Shown here one piece after another: positions 30,012-40,370 of a stretch of 64,000 nucleotides of DNA (position 1 is its first letter; every line of letters begins with the position of its first letter). The DNA comes from Imhoffiella purpurea. Lineage in GTDB: Bacteria; Pseudomonadota; Gammaproteobacteria; Chromatiales; Chromatiaceae. The stretch covers positions 1 to 64,000 of the forward strand of contig NZ_AONC01000018.1 of NCBI RefSeq assembly GCF_000585215.1, read 5' to 3'. The translations under genes and the position numbers were made by a program. The notes beneath the pieces are model-generated. The model worked only from the letters and a program-made list of their open reading frames with translations, did no database searches and was not told the origin of the DNA.

Positions 30012-31379
30012 ATGATCCAAGACCGCAAGTTTCCGGAAGGCTTTCTCTGGGGCGCGGCGACCTGCGCCTATCAGATCGAGGGCAGTCCGCTCGCCGACAA
30101 CGCCGAGCCCAGCATCTGGGACCGCTTCACCCACACCCCCGGGTGGATTGCCAGCGGCGATACCGGCGACATGGGCAGCGACCACTATCGGCGCTTCCGG
30201 GAAGACGTGGAATTGATGGCCCAGCTGGGTCTGCAGGCCTACCGCTTCAGCATCCCCTGGAGCCGGATCATCATGGGCGGTCACGGGATCATCAACACCC
30301 TGGGCCTGGACGTCTACCAGCACCTGATCGACGCGCTGATGGAGAAGGGCATCAAGCCGGTGGTGACCCTGTACCACTGGGACCTGCCGGCGGCACTCCA
30401 GGATCGCGGCGGCTGGCTGAACCCCGACAGCCCCCAATGGTTCGCCGACTATGCCGAGGTGCTGTTCCAGGCGCTCGACGACCGGGTCGGTCACTGGATC
30501 ACCTTCAGCTCGCCCTGGTCGATCGCCGCCCAGGGCCATCTGGAGGGCACCCTGGCCCCCGGGCATCGCGACCTCTACGAGGCCCCGAGGGTCGCCCACA
30601 ACCTGCTCCTGGCCCATGCCCGGGCGGTCGACGTCTACCGCTCGATCGGCAAGCAATCCATCGGTCTGGCCGTGGATCTCGAGCCTCAGCATCCGGCCAG
30701 CCGCAGCGACGAGGACAAGGCCGCTGCGATCCGGCGCGACGCCTATGTCAACCGCTGGTTCCTGGATCCGCTGTTGCTCGGGCACTATCCGGAGGAGCTG
30801 ATCTCGGCCTTCGGCGCGGCCTGGCCCGAGATCGATCCGGCGGACCTCGAACGCATCCGGACCAAGACGGATTTCATCGGGGTGAACTACTACAGCCGCG
30901 GTCTGGTGCGGGCCGATCCCAACGCCAAGCCATTCGGCGCCAGCCGTATCCGCATGCCCGGATCCTTCGACAGCGAGATGGGCTGGGAGATCTATCCCCA
31001 GGGTCTGATCGAAGCGCTGGTCTGGTTCAAGGACCGCTACGGCCGAATCCCGCTCTTCATCACCGAGAACGGAGCCGCCTTCACCAACACGCCCCCGGTG
31101 GAGGGCGAGGTGGAGGACCCGGAGCGCATCGGCTTCCTGCGCTCGCATCTGCGCGCCGCGCGGCGCGCCATCGCGGCCGGGGCCGACCTGCGCGGCTATT
31201 TCGTCTGGTCGCTGCTCGACGGCTTCGAATGGACCCAGGGCTATTCCAAGCACTTCGGCCTGATCCGAGTCGATCCGGACGACCAGTCGCGTACCCCCAA
31301 GACCAGCGCGCGCTTCTACAGCGAGGTGATCCGCAGCAATGGCGAGAATCTCGAACAGGAATCGGGGCTGGTGACATGA
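30012..31379 (+). CDS. Glycoside hydrolase family 1 protein lacking the acid/base Glu
   Basis: 455 residues with the complete GH1 barrel: FLWGAATCAYQIEG, YRFSIPWSRI, TLYHWDLPAAL, GVNYYSRGLV, the nucleophile segment FITENGAAF and SLLDGFEWTQGYSKHFGL. The acid/base motif TFNEP is changed to TFSSP (in WITFSSPWSIA, near residue 165), so the proton-donating Glu is Ser. The sugar-binding Glu of the usual WAEGY also appears as Gln in WTQGY. Without the acid/base residue, ordinary glucoside hydrolysis should be poor, so the biochemical role is uncertain. ATG 30012 has GGAGG upstream. Its stop overlaps the next start (ATGA). Confidence 0.93.
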   Translation: MIQDRKFPEGFLWGAATCAYQIEGSPLADNAEPSIWDRFTHTPGWIASGDTGDMGSDHYRRFREDVELMAQLGLQAYRFSIPWSRIIMGGHGIINTLGLDVYQHLIDALMEKGIKPVVTLYHWDLPAALQDRGGWLNPDSPQWFADYAEVLFQALDDRVGHWITFSSPWSIAAQGHLEGTLAPGHRDLYEAPRVAHNLLLAHARAVDVYRSIGKQSIGLAVDLEPQHPASRSDEDKAAAIRRDAYVNRWFLDPLLLGHYPEELISAFGAAWPEIDPADLERIRTKTDFIGVNYYSRGLVRADPNAKPFGASRIRMPGSFDSEMGWEIYPQGLIEALVWFKDRYGRIPLFITENGAAFTNTPPVEGEVEDPERIGFLRSHLRAARRAIAAGADLRGYFVWSLLDGFEWTQGYSKHFGLIRVDPDDQSRTPKTSARFYSEVIRSNGENLEQESGLVT

Positions 31380-32212
31380 CATCCGGCCACGCCCCGTCCA
31401 GGCAGCCGCCGTATCGGCTGATCGTCTGCGATCTCGACGGCACCCTGTTGAACGCCGAGCACCGACTCGGCGAACGCAGCCGGGCCGTGCTGCGGGCCGT
31501 CCAGGATCTCGGGGTCCAGGTCCTGCTCGCCTCGGGACGTCACTTCCAGGACATCCGCCGCATCGCCGAGCGGATCGGAACCCGTGGCGGACTCATCTCC
31601 AGCAACGGCGCGGCGGCCCACGACGACCTAGGTCGCCTGACCCACTGCCGCCCGATCGACCGGAACTGTCTCCCCTTCCTGCTGCGGGATCCGATCTTCG
31701 AGCGGGCCCATGTCAATCTCTATCGCGTCGACGACTGGCTGGTCGAGACACCCAAGCCGCACCTGCTCCACTATCACCGGGACTCAGGCTTCGCCTACCA
31801 AGTGGCCGATTTCGATGCGCTCGAAACCGACCCCATCCTCAAACTCTTTTACTACTCCGAGGACAGCGACTATCTCGAATCGCTGGAGCACCAGATCCTG
31901 AGACGCCATGGCGATCGGCTCAGCACCACCTATGCGATGCCGCTGGTGCTGGAGGTGATGGCCAAGGGCGTCTCCAAGGGCGCGACACTGAAGAACCAGG
32001 TCGACCGACTCGGCCTGAATGCCTCGGACGTCATCGCCTTCGGCGACGGACGCAACGACCTCGAGATGCTCCGCTATGCCGGCACGGGCATCCTCATGGC
32101 CAATGCCGACCCGGCACTGAGGGAGGCGCTACCCGACTTGGAATCCATCGGCTCGAACGCCGAAGAGGCGGTCGCGGATTACCTCCAGAACCTCTTCGCC
32201 ATCGACCTCTGA
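31376..32212 (+). CDS. Cof-type HAD hydrolase
   Basis: 278 residues of the Cof (C2B-cap) subfamily of HAD phosphatases. Motif I is IVCDLDGTLLNAEH, motif II LLASGRHF, motif III around VSKGATLKN (Lys) and motif IV VIAFGDGRNDLEML. Members dephosphorylate sugar phosphates, nucleotides or flavin precursors with broad specificity. A 4 bp ATGA overlap with the GH1 gene implies translational coupling and perhaps one sugar pathway. It ends 11 bp before the convergent chemoreceptor gene. Confidence 0.92.
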   Translation: MTSGHAPSRQPPYRLIVCDLDGTLLNAEHRLGERSRAVLRAVQDLGVQVLLASGRHFQDIRRIAERIGTRGGLISSNGAAAHDDLGRLTHCRPIDRNCLPFLLRDPIFERAHVNLYRVDDWLVETPKPHLLHYHRDSGFAYQVADFDALETDPILKLFYYSEDSDYLESLEHQILRRHGDRLSTTYAMPLVLEVMAKGVSKGATLKNQVDRLGLNASDVIAFGDGRNDLEMLRYAGTGILMANADPALREALPDLESIGSNAEEAVADYLQNLFAIDL

Positions 32213-32223
32213 CCGCCTTCGCA

Positions 32224-34260
32224 TCACACCTTGAACCGCCCGACACGCTCCTGCAGGTCAGCGGCCAATCTGGCGAGACCCTCGCTCGACGAGGCGATCT
32301 GGCCCGAAGACTGGAGGGTGCCGTCGACCGACTGGACGATGCTGACCAGATTACGGTCGATCTCCTCGGCGACCGCACTCTGTTCCTCCGCCGCGCTGGC
32401 GATCTGGGTATTCATGTCGTTGATTCGGGTGATCGACTCGCCGATGCTCGCGAGCGACTGCTCGGCGCGTGCGGCCCTGTCGACCGTCTCGTTCGAACGC
32501 GCCTGGCCCTGTTGCATCGCGGTCACGGCCTCGTTCGCGCCGCCCTGGAGACGCTCGATCATCGTCTGGATCTCCTTGGTCGAATCCTGGGTGCGCGAGG
32601 CCAGACTGCGCACTTCGGCGGCAACCACAGCGAATCCGCGACCCTGCTCGCCGGCACGTGCCGCCTCGATCGCCGCGTTGAGCGCAAGCAGATTGGTCTG
32701 CTCCGCGACGCCCCGGATCACGTCGAGAACCTTGCCGATCTCGTCGCTGTCGGCCTCGAGACGGTGGATCACCTCGGCGGCCCCTTCGACCTGGCGGGCC
32801 AATGCCCCGATGGCGTCGATGGTCTCGCGCACCACCTCGCCCCCGTTTCTGGCCTCCTGATCCGCCTCGCGCGCGGCCTGGGCCGCATTGTTGGCATGGG
32901 CGGCGATCTCCTGCACGGTCGCCGTCATCTCGTTCATGGCCGTCGCCACCTGATCCGTCTCGCCCTGCTGACGCTGCACATGCTCGCGGGTGCCTTCGCT
33001 GGTCATGCTGAGCTGCTCGGAGGCCGCCGCAAGCTGAGTGGTCGCCCCCATGACCTGGGCGACCAGATCATGGATCTTGGCGACGAAATCATTGAAGTTG
33101 GACGATAGCAATGCGATCTCGTCCCTGCCTTCGACCGGCAGACGTTGGGTGAGGTCGCCCTCTCCGCTGGCGATGTCGGACAAGGCTCCGACCACCCGCC
33201 GCAAGGGTCGCGTAAGGGTCTGTCCCAGGATCCAGATCACACCGACCATCAAGGCGACGCCGAAGACCCCGATCAACAGGAGCTTCATGAGGAGCGCATT
33301 CGTCTCAGCCAACACGTTCCTGAACGGCAATGTCATGCCGATGGACCACTGCCCCTGCCTTCCGGCCAGGGTGAGCGGTTCGGTGAGCAGCAGACCATCG
33401 CCGTCGAAGAGATCGCTATCACGGATCGCGGTGAAGGGTTTGCCCTGTTCGAGCGCCTCGACGAATCGTGCGAGATCCTCGCCCAAGGTATCCTGTTCGG
33501 CCCCGGCCACATTCTTGCCGATCCGCGCGGCATCCGGATGGGAGATCACCTCGCCATCGTGACCGAAAAGCGCTGTGATACCGCCGAAATGACGCTTCGA
33601 TCCGACGAACTCCTTGATCGCGGCGAGGGAGATATCGGCTCCCACGACACCAGCCACCCGGCCGGACTCCTCGATCGGCACGACGATGGAGGTCATGGCC
33701 ACCTGCTGACCTCCGACCTCGTAGGCAAAGGGATCCAGAACGACCGGCTTGCCGCTATCGCGAGCCAGAAGGTAATAGTCGCCGTCTCCAGGCGTCTCGT
33801 ACCCTTTGAGCGGTTCCATCTGGATCGTCTGAGCATCCCGATACCAATAGGGGATGAACCGACCGGTCGCGTCATGTCCGTCGGTCCCCGCATGTCTGGC
33901 ATCCTCGCCATCGAAGGCATCGGGCTCCCAGACCGTCCAGACGCCCAAGAGCTCGGGACGACCCTTTAGATAGATCGATAGCAGCCGATTGAAGTAGTCT
34001 CGACGTTCCTCGGGAGCAATGGCTTCGCGAGCCTTGCCTGCCTCGGCGAGTGCGGCCAAGGCGCGCAATTCGTCGTCGAACCGATTCTCTATCTCCCGCC
34101 CGTCGAAGCGCGCCATCAGCCGCACCGACTCGACCGCATCCTCGGTCACCGCGCCACGCAGAACGACCTGAATGAAGATGAGCATCCCCAACAAGATCAA
34201 GGCGGTCGCAGGAATCAGTGTGATCAGGAGTTTTTGCATCATGGAGAAACGAGACAGCAT
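32224..34260 (-). CDS. Methyl-accepting chemotaxis protein with dCACHE sensor
   Basis: 678 residues. Membrane helix at about 9-32, a periplasmic dCACHE sensor with [19 protein letters not shown] and [11 protein letters not shown] (small-molecule binding type), second helix at about 335-358, HAMP, then the signalling domain with the conserved hairpin tip [20 protein letters not shown]. The C-terminus (ERVGRFKV) has no NWETF-type pentapeptide, so CheR/CheB docking there is absent. GAGGA seven bases upstream supports the ATG at 34260. No che genes are nearby. Confidence 0.94.
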   Translation of the reverse strand: MLSRFSMMQKLLITLIPATALILLGMLIFIQVVLRGAVTEDAVESVRLMARFDGREIENRFDDELRALAALAEAGKAREAIAPEERRDYFNRLLSIYLKGRPELLGVWTVWEPDAFDGEDARHAGTDGHDATGRFIPYWYRDAQTIQMEPLKGYETPGDGDYYLLARDSGKPVVLDPFAYEVGGQQVAMTSIVVPIEESGRVAGVVGADISLAAIKEFVGSKRHFGGITALFGHDGEVISHPDAARIGKNVAGAEQDTLGEDLARFVEALEQGKPFTAIRDSDLFDGDGLLLTEPLTLAGRQGQWSIGMTLPFRNVLAETNALLMKLLLIGVFGVALMVGVIWILGQTLTRPLRRVVGALSDIASGEGDLTQRLPVEGRDEIALLSSNFNDFVAKIHDLVAQVMGATTQLAAASEQLSMTSEGTREHVQRQQGETDQVATAMNEMTATVQEIAAHANNAAQAAREADQEARNGGEVVRETIDAIGALARQVEGAAEVIHRLEADSDEIGKVLDVIRGVAEQTNLLALNAAIEAARAGEQGRGFAVVAAEVRSLASRTQDSTKEIQTMIERLQGGANEAVTAMQQGQARSNETVDRAARAEQSLASIGESITRINDMNTQIASAAEEQSAVAEEIDRNLVSIVQSVDGTLQSSGQIASSSEGLARLAADLQERVGRFKV

Positions 34261-34456
34261 GGATATGTCCTCGGCAGATGATCGACGGCGGGAAGGTGGG
34301 CCTTCCGCTGCATCAGAATAGACCTTTGGTACGAGAACGCATGTGAACGTCCCAGCAAACGCATCCGCGCTCCGCTCGCAGGACAGGCACCCTGATACGC
34401 GCGTCGCAGTCCCAAACTGATCAACACGTCCGAGACCCAGGCAATCTTCGCGTTTC

Positions 34457-35686
34457 TCAGAGATCCGGCAGCGGGTCGTGTCCGGGATCCGGCGGCACGG
34501 CCGCGCGGTCGCGCCGCTCCAGCAGCCTCAGAATCAAGGCGACGCAGAAGGCGATGCCGAGCATCGCGAGCGCGCCCAGGACGACGCCATGCCAGCCGAG
34601 CCAGTGCCAGAAGGGTCCGAGATAGAAGCTCCCGACGCTGGCCCCGCCGTAGTAGGACATCAGATAGAGCGAGGAGGCGCTCGCCCGGGCGCCGTCCGCC
34701 TTGCGGCTCACCCAGCCGGCGGCCTGGGTATGGGTGAAGAAGAATCCGATGGCGTTGATCACCATGCCGAGGATGATGACCTCGAGCCGCGGGACCAGGG
34801 TCAGGAGCGTCCCGCTCATGAGGATGACCACACCGGCGGCCATCGCCAATGGCTGCGACCGCCCGCCCACGATCCGGCCGGAGACCCCGGCGGCCAGGGT
34901 CCCGGAGAGATAGGTGAGGAAGAGCAGTCCGAGCGCCGCGGGCGACAGCTCGTAGGGCGGCGCGCTCAGCAGATAGGTGATGTAGCTGTAGAGATTGATG
35001 AAGACGAGGAAGTTGAGTCCGCCGATCAGACAGGCGAGCAGGATGACGGGGTTGCGCAGATGACGCCCCAGATCCGCCAGCATGGCGATCGGATGCAGGG
35101 GTTTGGGCCGGAAGCCGCGCGACGGCGGCAGCATCCAGATGAAGAGGATCAGGACGGCGAGGCTCAGCGTGCCGGTCACCAGGAAGCTCGCCTGCCAGCC
35201 CCAGGCCGAGGCCACGGCACCGCTGATGAGCCGGCCCGAGATGCCCCCCAGCGAATTGCCGCTGATGTAGAGTCCGACCGCCAGGACCATGGCGTCGTGC
35301 TCGAATTCGTCGCCCATGTAGGCCATGGCGACGGCGAGCAGTCCGCCGATGAACAGCCCCTGGATGGCCCGTAGCGCGAGCAGCGACCAGAAGTCGGGGG
35401 CGAAGGCCATGGCCAGCGAGCAGAGCGTCGTCAGCGTCATGGTCACGAACATGATGCCGCGGCGGCCGATGGCATCGGAGAGCGGGCCGTAGACCAGCAG
35501 CGAGAGACTCAGGGTCAGGGTCGTCAGCGAGACGGTCAGACTGGCGTCGACCGGCGACACGCCCCAGGTGGCGCTGAACAGCGGCAGCAGGGGCTGAGGG
35601 GTATAGAGGTTGGCGAAGGTCAGCAGCGATCCCAGGCTCAGGGCCAGGGTCGCCCGCCAGAAGGCCGGGGTTCGTGCAGCGATCAT
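34457..35686 (-). CDS. MFS transporter (YnfM-like efflux permease)
   Basis: 409 residues with 12 predicted membrane helices. Major facilitator signature segments are [16 protein letters not shown] (the helix 2-3 loop) and [20 protein letters not shown]. The N-terminus [21 protein letters not shown] matches the YnfM/arabinose-efflux-like drug:H+ antiporter group. The substrate is unknown. A 25-bp perfect inverted repeat sits 15 bp ahead of the start codon and could be its operator. Confidence 0.9.
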   Translation of the reverse strand: MIAARTPAFWRATLALSLGSLLTFANLYTPQPLLPLFSATWGVSPVDASLTVSLTTLTLSLSLLVYGPLSDAIGRRGIMFVTMTLTTLCSLAMAFAPDFWSLLALRAIQGLFIGGLLAVAMAYMGDEFEHDAMVLAVGLYISGNSLGGISGRLISGAVASAWGWQASFLVTGTLSLAVLILFIWMLPPSRGFRPKPLHPIAMLADLGRHLRNPVILLACLIGGLNFLVFINLYSYITYLLSAPPYELSPAALGLLFLTYLSGTLAAGVSGRIVGGRSQPLAMAAGVVILMSGTLLTLVPRLEVIILGMVINAIGFFFTHTQAAGWVSRKADGARASASSLYLMSYYGGASVGSFYLGPFWHWLGWHGVVLGALAMLGIAFCVALILRLLERRDRAAVPPDPGHDPLPDL

Positions 35687-35700
35687 GCGGATGGGTCGGC

Positions 35701-35725
35701 GGAGTACAATCCCCTATTGTACTCC
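35701..35725. promoter_or_regulatory. Operator-like palindrome before the MFS gene
   Basis: Ten-base arms GGAGTACAAT and ATTGTACTCC match perfectly around CCCCT. The centre is 27 bp from the MFS start codon. This fits a dimeric repressor (TetR or similar), but no regulator gene lies beside it. The rest of the gap up to recD2 (35726-35981) shows only a TACAAT word (35968-35973) that could be a -10 box. Confidence 0.6.
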
Positions 35726-35981
35726 AGTGACAACCCCCATTACCCCGCGTCTGCCAAGGTTGGATAGCGTATTTCCACTCAAACCAGCTCGGCGGATATT
35801 CGATGCCTGGAAGCAAGGAGAAAAGCGAGCCAGCATCGAAACAGATCGAATCCGCCTACCGGCTGAGGATCGCGGCCGAAATGGTCTCGGCGGTCCGCGA
35901 CTTTTGCGAGACCGAGCCGGCACCCGGCGCCGAGCGGGCGACTGTCCATATAGGGGCCGAGCGGCCGTACAATCCAGCCCC

Positions 35982-38168
35982 ATGCCCCAATCGCAACAGC
36001 CACCCAGCGAGCGTCTCAGCGGATCCGTCGAGCGCGTCACCTTCCACAGCCCGGAGAGCGGCTTCTGCGTGCTGAGGGTCAAGGTGCGGGGCGAGCGCGA
36101 GCTGATCACCGTCGTCGGCTCGGCCGCGAGCGTCACGCCGGGCGAATATCTGCAGGCCGAGGGCGGATGGGTCAACGACCGTCAGCACGGACTCCAGTTC
36201 AAGGCGACGGGTCTGCGGATCATCCCGCCGAGCACGCTCGACGGCATCGAGCGCTATCTGGGCTCGGGCATGGTCAAGGGCATCGGCCCGCACTTCGCCC
36301 GCAAGCTGGTACGCGCCTTCGGCGAGCGGGTCTTCGAGGTCATCGAGGACAACCCGGAGCGCCTGCTGGAGCTGGACGGCATCGGCCCCAAGCGCCAAAA
36401 ACGGGTCACCGAGGCATGGGCCGAGCAGAAGGTGATCCGCGAGATCATGGTCTTCCTCCAGTCGCACGGGGTCGGCACGGCGCGCGCGGTGCGTATCTAC
36501 AAGACCTACGGCGAGCAGTCGGTCGAGCGGGTGCGCGAAAACCCCTACCGGCTCGCGCTCGACATCCACGGCATCGGCTTCAAGACCGCCGACACCATCG
36601 CCGCACGGCTCGGCATCCCCCACGACTCGCCGATCCGCGCCCAGGCCGGGGTGCGGCACGTGCTCCAGGAGATCGCCGGCGAGGGCCACTGCGCCGCCTG
36701 GCACGAGACCCTGGTCGAGCAGTCCTGCGCACTGCTGGAGATTCCCGAACCCATCATCCAGGAGGCCATCCGGACCGAGCTGGCCGAGGAGCGCCTGATC
36801 GCCGAGCCGATCGAGGATCGGCCCGCGCTCTTCCTCGCCCCCTTGCAGCGCGCCGAGATCGGCGTCGCCCGCGGTCTGGAGCGGCTCCAGCTCGACCCGC
36901 CGCCTTGGGGCCGCATCGACGTCGAAAAGGCGCTGCCCTGGGTCGAGGCCCAGACCGGACTCGAGCTGTCCGAGTCGCAGCGCGCCGCCGTCGCCACGGC
37001 CGTCTCGGGCAAGGTCACCATCATCACCGGCGGTCCTGGCGTGGGCAAGACCACGGTGGTCAACGGCATCCTGCGCATCCTCAGGGCCAAGGGCGTCGAG
37101 GTGCTGCTGTGCACCCCGACCGGACGCGCCGCCAAGCGTCTATCGGAGTCGACCGGGGGCGAGGCTCGAACCATCCATCGGCTACTGGAATTCGACCCAC
37201 AGGTCATGGGCTTCAAGCGCGACCAGTACAGTCCGCTCGACACCGACCTGCTGGTGGTCGACGAGGTCTCCATGGTCGATCTGGTACTCATGAATCAGCT
37301 GCTGCGCGCGGTACCGACCCGGGCCGCCCTGCTCCTGGTCGGCGACGTCGACCAGCTGCCCTCGGTCGGACCGGGGGCGGTGCTCGCCGATCTCATCGGC
37401 TCGGGCGCCGTGCCGACCGTGCGGCTCACCGAGATCTTCCGCCAGGCCGCCGCCTCGCGGATCGTGGTCAACGCGCACCGCATCAACGCCGGGCGGATGC
37501 CCGAACCCCCGGACGCCGCGCGTCCGGACAGCGACTTCTATCTGATCCGCTGCGACACGCCGGAGGACATCCACGACCGGCTGATGCGGGTCGTCACCGA
37601 GCGCATCCCCAGTCGCTTCGGTCTCGATCCGGTCCGCGACGTCCAGGTATTGACCCCCATGAACCGGGGCGGACTGGGCTCGCGGGCGCTCAACGTGGCG
37701 CTTCAGGGCGCGCTCAATCCGGACGCCCAGCCGCGCATCGAGCGCTTCGGCTGGACCTATGCCCCGGGCGACAAGGTCATCCAGCTGGTCAACGACTACG
37801 ACAAGGAGGTCTTCAACGGCGACATCGGCCGCATCCGCTCGATCGACATCGAAGAAGGCCTGCTGACCATCGACTTCGACGGCCGTCAGGTCGTCTACGA
37901 GACCGGCGAGCTGGACGAGGTGGCACTCGCCTACGCCACCAGCGTCCACAAGGCCCAGGGCTCCGAATACCCGGCCGTCGTCATCCCGCTTGCGACACAG
38001 CACTTCACGCTGCTGCAGCGCAACCTGCTCTATACGGCGGTGACCCGGGGGAAGCGTCTGGTCGTGCTCATCGCCCAGCCCAAGGCGCTCGGCATGGCCG
38101 TCAAGCAGACCGGATCGAGCAAACGGCTGACCAAGCTGAGATGGAGGCTGATGGAAGAGCGGGCTTGA
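35982..38168 (+). CDS. recD2: RecD2-type ATP-dependent DNA helicase
   Basis: 728 residues. Superfamily 1B 5'-3' helicase of the RecD/TraA group that is not part of RecBCD. An N-terminal OB-like part ([20 protein letters not shown]) is followed by tandem helix-hairpin-helix segments ([25 protein letters not shown]), which mark RecD2. Walker A is [15 protein letters not shown], Walker [12 protein letters not shown], then [15 protein letters not shown] and the late motif [16 protein letters not shown]. Thought to help with DNA damage and replication restart. The open frame begins earlier, but [14 protein letters not shown] at 35982 gives the expected N-terminus. Confidence 0.93.
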   Translation: MPQSQQPPSERLSGSVERVTFHSPESGFCVLRVKVRGERELITVVGSAASVTPGEYLQAEGGWVNDRQHGLQFKATGLRIIPPSTLDGIERYLGSGMVKGIGPHFARKLVRAFGERVFEVIEDNPERLLELDGIGPKRQKRVTEAWAEQKVIREIMVFLQSHGVGTARAVRIYKTYGEQSVERVRENPYRLALDIHGIGFKTADTIAARLGIPHDSPIRAQAGVRHVLQEIAGEGHCAAWHETLVEQSCALLEIPEPIIQEAIRTELAEERLIAEPIEDRPALFLAPLQRAEIGVARGLERLQLDPPPWGRIDVEKALPWVEAQTGLELSESQRAAVATAVSGKVTIITGGPGVGKTTVVNGILRILRAKGVEVLLCTPTGRAAKRLSESTGGEARTIHRLLEFDPQVMGFKRDQYSPLDTDLLVVDEVSMVDLVLMNQLLRAVPTRAALLLVGDVDQLPSVGPGAVLADLIGSGAVPTVRLTEIFRQAAASRIVVNAHRINAGRMPEPPDAARPDSDFYLIRCDTPEDIHDRLMRVVTERIPSRFGLDPVRDVQVLTPMNRGGLGSRALNVALQGALNPDAQPRIERFGWTYAPGDKVIQLVNDYDKEVFNGDIGRIRSIDIEEGLLTIDFDGRQVVYETGELDEVALAYATSVHKAQGSEYPAVVIPLATQHFTLLQRNLLYTAVTRGKRLVVLIAQPKALGMAVKQTGSSKRLTKLRWRLMEERA

Positions 38169-38205
38169 CCATGACGAAATCAGGGGAATTGCTGGATCTC
38201 AATTA

Positions 38206-38235
38206 TCAATACATTAGAAATTTATAATGTATTGA
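38206..38235. repeat. AT-rich perfect inverted repeat
   Basis: Eleven-base arms TCAATACATTA and TAATGTATTGA flank an 8-base loop (GAAATTTA). It lies in the 122 bp between recD2 and the DUF2333 gene and stands out as strongly AT-rich against its surroundings. It could be a recD2 transcription-end hairpin or a binding site for the DUF2333 promoter. Confidence 0.6.
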
Positions 38236-38290
38236 ATCTCAAATTCACCCTCGAATGCGGCAGACGCATCGTCACACGGACCCCAGTCAT

Positions 38291-39352
38291 ATGAACGATC
38301 ATCAAGCCCCAGCCAGCCCTCAGTCTCCGAATCGGTCTCACTCATCCAGGTCGCCCCGCTCCTGGATCAAAATGACCCTGGCGATTCTCGCCGGCGGATT
38401 CGGTCTCTACATCCTCGTCGTCCTCGGGCTCGCGCTCTACTGGTGCAATCAGCCGGAGACCTTCAAGGTGACCGAGCGCCTTCCGGAGTCCGCGATCCGC
38501 AGCGACGGAACGCCGGTGCCCGGCACGGCGCTGGTCTCGTCCGTCATCGAGATCGGCGAGACGCTGCTCGACAAGCCGGGCGGATTCCTGCACAACGACA
38601 TCGCGCCCCCCGGCTCCTTCCTCGACAACTGTCCCAACTGGGAGTGCGGCTCTCTCATGGCGCTGCGCGACGCGGTGCGCTCGCTCCGAAACGACTTCAG
38701 CCGCTCCCAGAGCCAGTCGCTCGAGGACGATGACGTCAAGCGCGCCGATCTGCAGTTCGCGATCGACCCCAAGGCCTGGATGTTCCCCTCGGCGGAGGAC
38801 GAATACCGAGAGGGCATCGAGGCATTGAAGCGGTATCGCGAAACGCTCGGCACCAGCACGAGCGGACCCAAGTCCTTCCATGCCCGGGCGGACAACCTGG
38901 CCGACTACCTCGACGTGATCGAGAAGCGTCTCGGCCACCAGGGCAGCCGACTCAGCTCCAGCGTCTCCGACCCGGCGCTGACTTACGCAATCGCGCCGCG
39001 GCAGGAAATTTCCTCGGACATGGCCGGGGATACCGCCGAGCGCCCGCGCACGCCCTGGAACGAGGTCGACGACGTCTTCTACTGCACCCGAGGCTACAGC
39101 TGGGCCCTGCTGCACATCATGCAGGGCATCCAGATCGACTTCCGCGACACCCTGGCGACCAAGAACGCGCAGGAACTGGTGAGCCAGATCATCGCCGACC
39201 TGGAGGGCGCGACCCGCGCCATGTCCAGTCCCATCATCCTCAACGGGGACGGCTACGGTCTGCTCGCCAACCATTCCTTGACCATCGCCTCCTACATCTC
39301 GCGGGTGAATGCCTCGGTGCTGGACCTCAAGATCCTCCTCAAGGAGGGTTGA
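38291..39352 (+). CDS. DUF2333 family membrane protein
   Basis: 353 residues. A Ser/Pro/Arg-rich cytoplasmic N-terminus, one membrane helix (about 29-51, LAILAGGFGLYILVVLGLAL), and a large periplasmic domain identifiable as DUF2333 from PGGFLHNDIAPPGSFLDNCPNWECGSL and FYCTRGYSWALLHIMQ. The function is unknown; it is widespread in gammaproteobacteria. The ATG at 38291 is favoured; the frame opens 12 codons earlier. Confidence 0.87.
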   Translation: MNDHQAPASPQSPNRSHSSRSPRSWIKMTLAILAGGFGLYILVVLGLALYWCNQPETFKVTERLPESAIRSDGTPVPGTALVSSVIEIGETLLDKPGGFLHNDIAPPGSFLDNCPNWECGSLMALRDAVRSLRNDFSRSQSQSLEDDDVKRADLQFAIDPKAWMFPSAEDEYREGIEALKRYRETLGTSTSGPKSFHARADNLADYLDVIEKRLGHQGSRLSSSVSDPALTYAIAPRQEISSDMAGDTAERPRTPWNEVDDVFYCTRGYSWALLHIMQGIQIDFRDTLATKNAQELVSQIIADLEGATRAMSSPIILNGDGYGLLANHSLTIASYISRVNASVLDLKILLKEG

Positions 39353-39556
39353 TCCCGAATCGGTGGCTCGTCCCGGCGAGCCACCGGCGGCGACATCCCC
39401 GCGCTCTACGGCATCTATTTCGACTTCAGCGAGGCCCAACTCCAGCCGGAGCCGCGGCCCTCGAACCCGTCCCCGGATGGCGGCCCCGCGCCATGGATCG
39501 GATTCCTGGCGAGAGGATCGAGGACGGACGACCTCGCCCAAAACCATCATTTAGTG
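39353..39556 (+). pseudogene. Remnant of an OmpA-like peptidoglycan-binding domain
   Basis: Reading frame starting at 39353 gives GGDIPALYGIYFDFSEAQLQ, which resembles the start of an OmpA-like domain (YFDF...A.L.PE), then degenerates and stops at about 39556. No start codon or signal part precedes it, because a stop lies at 39350. It is probably a fragment left by deletion. The other frames in the 39353-39605 gap show nothing convincing. Confidence 0.45.
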
Positions 39557-39605
39557 TAACTTCCGAGCGAACCGGGAATCGTTTGCCATATTCAGGGGCG
39601 AAGCC

Positions 39606-40370
39606 ATGGAACAGAACGACCTCGCCGCAACTTTCGACAAACACTTCGAACTCAGACTCGCGCGGCATCATGACCTGCTCGACCAGATCTTCCGCATCCG
39701 CTACCAGGTCTATTGCGAAGAATTCCGCTACGAAGACAAGTCGCACTTTCCGGACCTCAAGGAACGGGACGAGTACGACCAAGCGGCGCTGCACTGCCTC
39801 ATGATCCACCGGGCGACCCGCGCCTCGGTCGGATGCGTGCGCTTCATCCGGGCCGATTGGGATGACGGCAAGCGGCCGCTCCCTTTCGAGCGCGTCTCCG
39901 CGACGCGACCCGACGCCATCATCGATCCGCATCGGTTGCCAAGGACGCGCTTCGGCGAGCTGTCGCGGCTCGCCGTGCTGGAATCCTTCCGCCGGCGCCG
40001 CAAGGACGACAAACGGCCTATCAGTCTGCCCGAAAAGGATGCGGTCGAGGACCAAGACCAGCGCAGCGAGTTTCCCTGCATTCCTCTCGGCCTCTTCATG
40101 GCCGGGATTTCCATGTTTCTACGCAGCCGGACCGATTTCACCTTCGCCATGATGGAGCCGCGCCTGGCGAGGCTGCTGCGCCGTTTCGGCATCCTCTTCG
40201 TCCAGACGGGCGATCTGGTCGAACATCACGGCCCGCGCGCGGCCTTCGTGCTGCCGCGCGAGAGCGCGATAGAACCGATGCCGCCCCAGGTTCGCGATCT
40301 CTTCCGGCTCGTCGACCGGCAACTGTTCGACAACGCCCCCACGAACGAGCCGGCAACCCTCGATGTCTGA
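39606..40370 (+). CDS. PEP-CTERM/exosortase-associated acyltransferase
   Basis: 254 residues. Resembles the autoinducer-synthase-like GNAT family tied to PEP-CTERM/exosortase systems: IFRIRYQVYCEEFRYED near residue 28, CVRFIRADWDDG, GELSRLAVLESFRRR and FMMEP-type segment TFAMMEPRLARLLRRFGI. These are thought to make N-acyl amino acids or similar lipids. No exosortase or PEP-CTERM gene is within this window. Its last codons overlap the next gene by 8 bp. Confidence 0.85.
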   Translation: MEQNDLAATFDKHFELRLARHHDLLDQIFRIRYQVYCEEFRYEDKSHFPDLKERDEYDQAALHCLMIHRATRASVGCVRFIRADWDDGKRPLPFERVSATRPDAIIDPHRLPRTRFGELSRLAVLESFRRRRKDDKRPISLPEKDAVEDQDQRSEFPCIPLGLFMAGISMFLRSRTDFTFAMMEPRLARLLRRFGILFVQTGDLVEHHGPRAAFVLPRESAIEPMPPQVRDLFRLVDRQLFDNAPTNEPATLDV

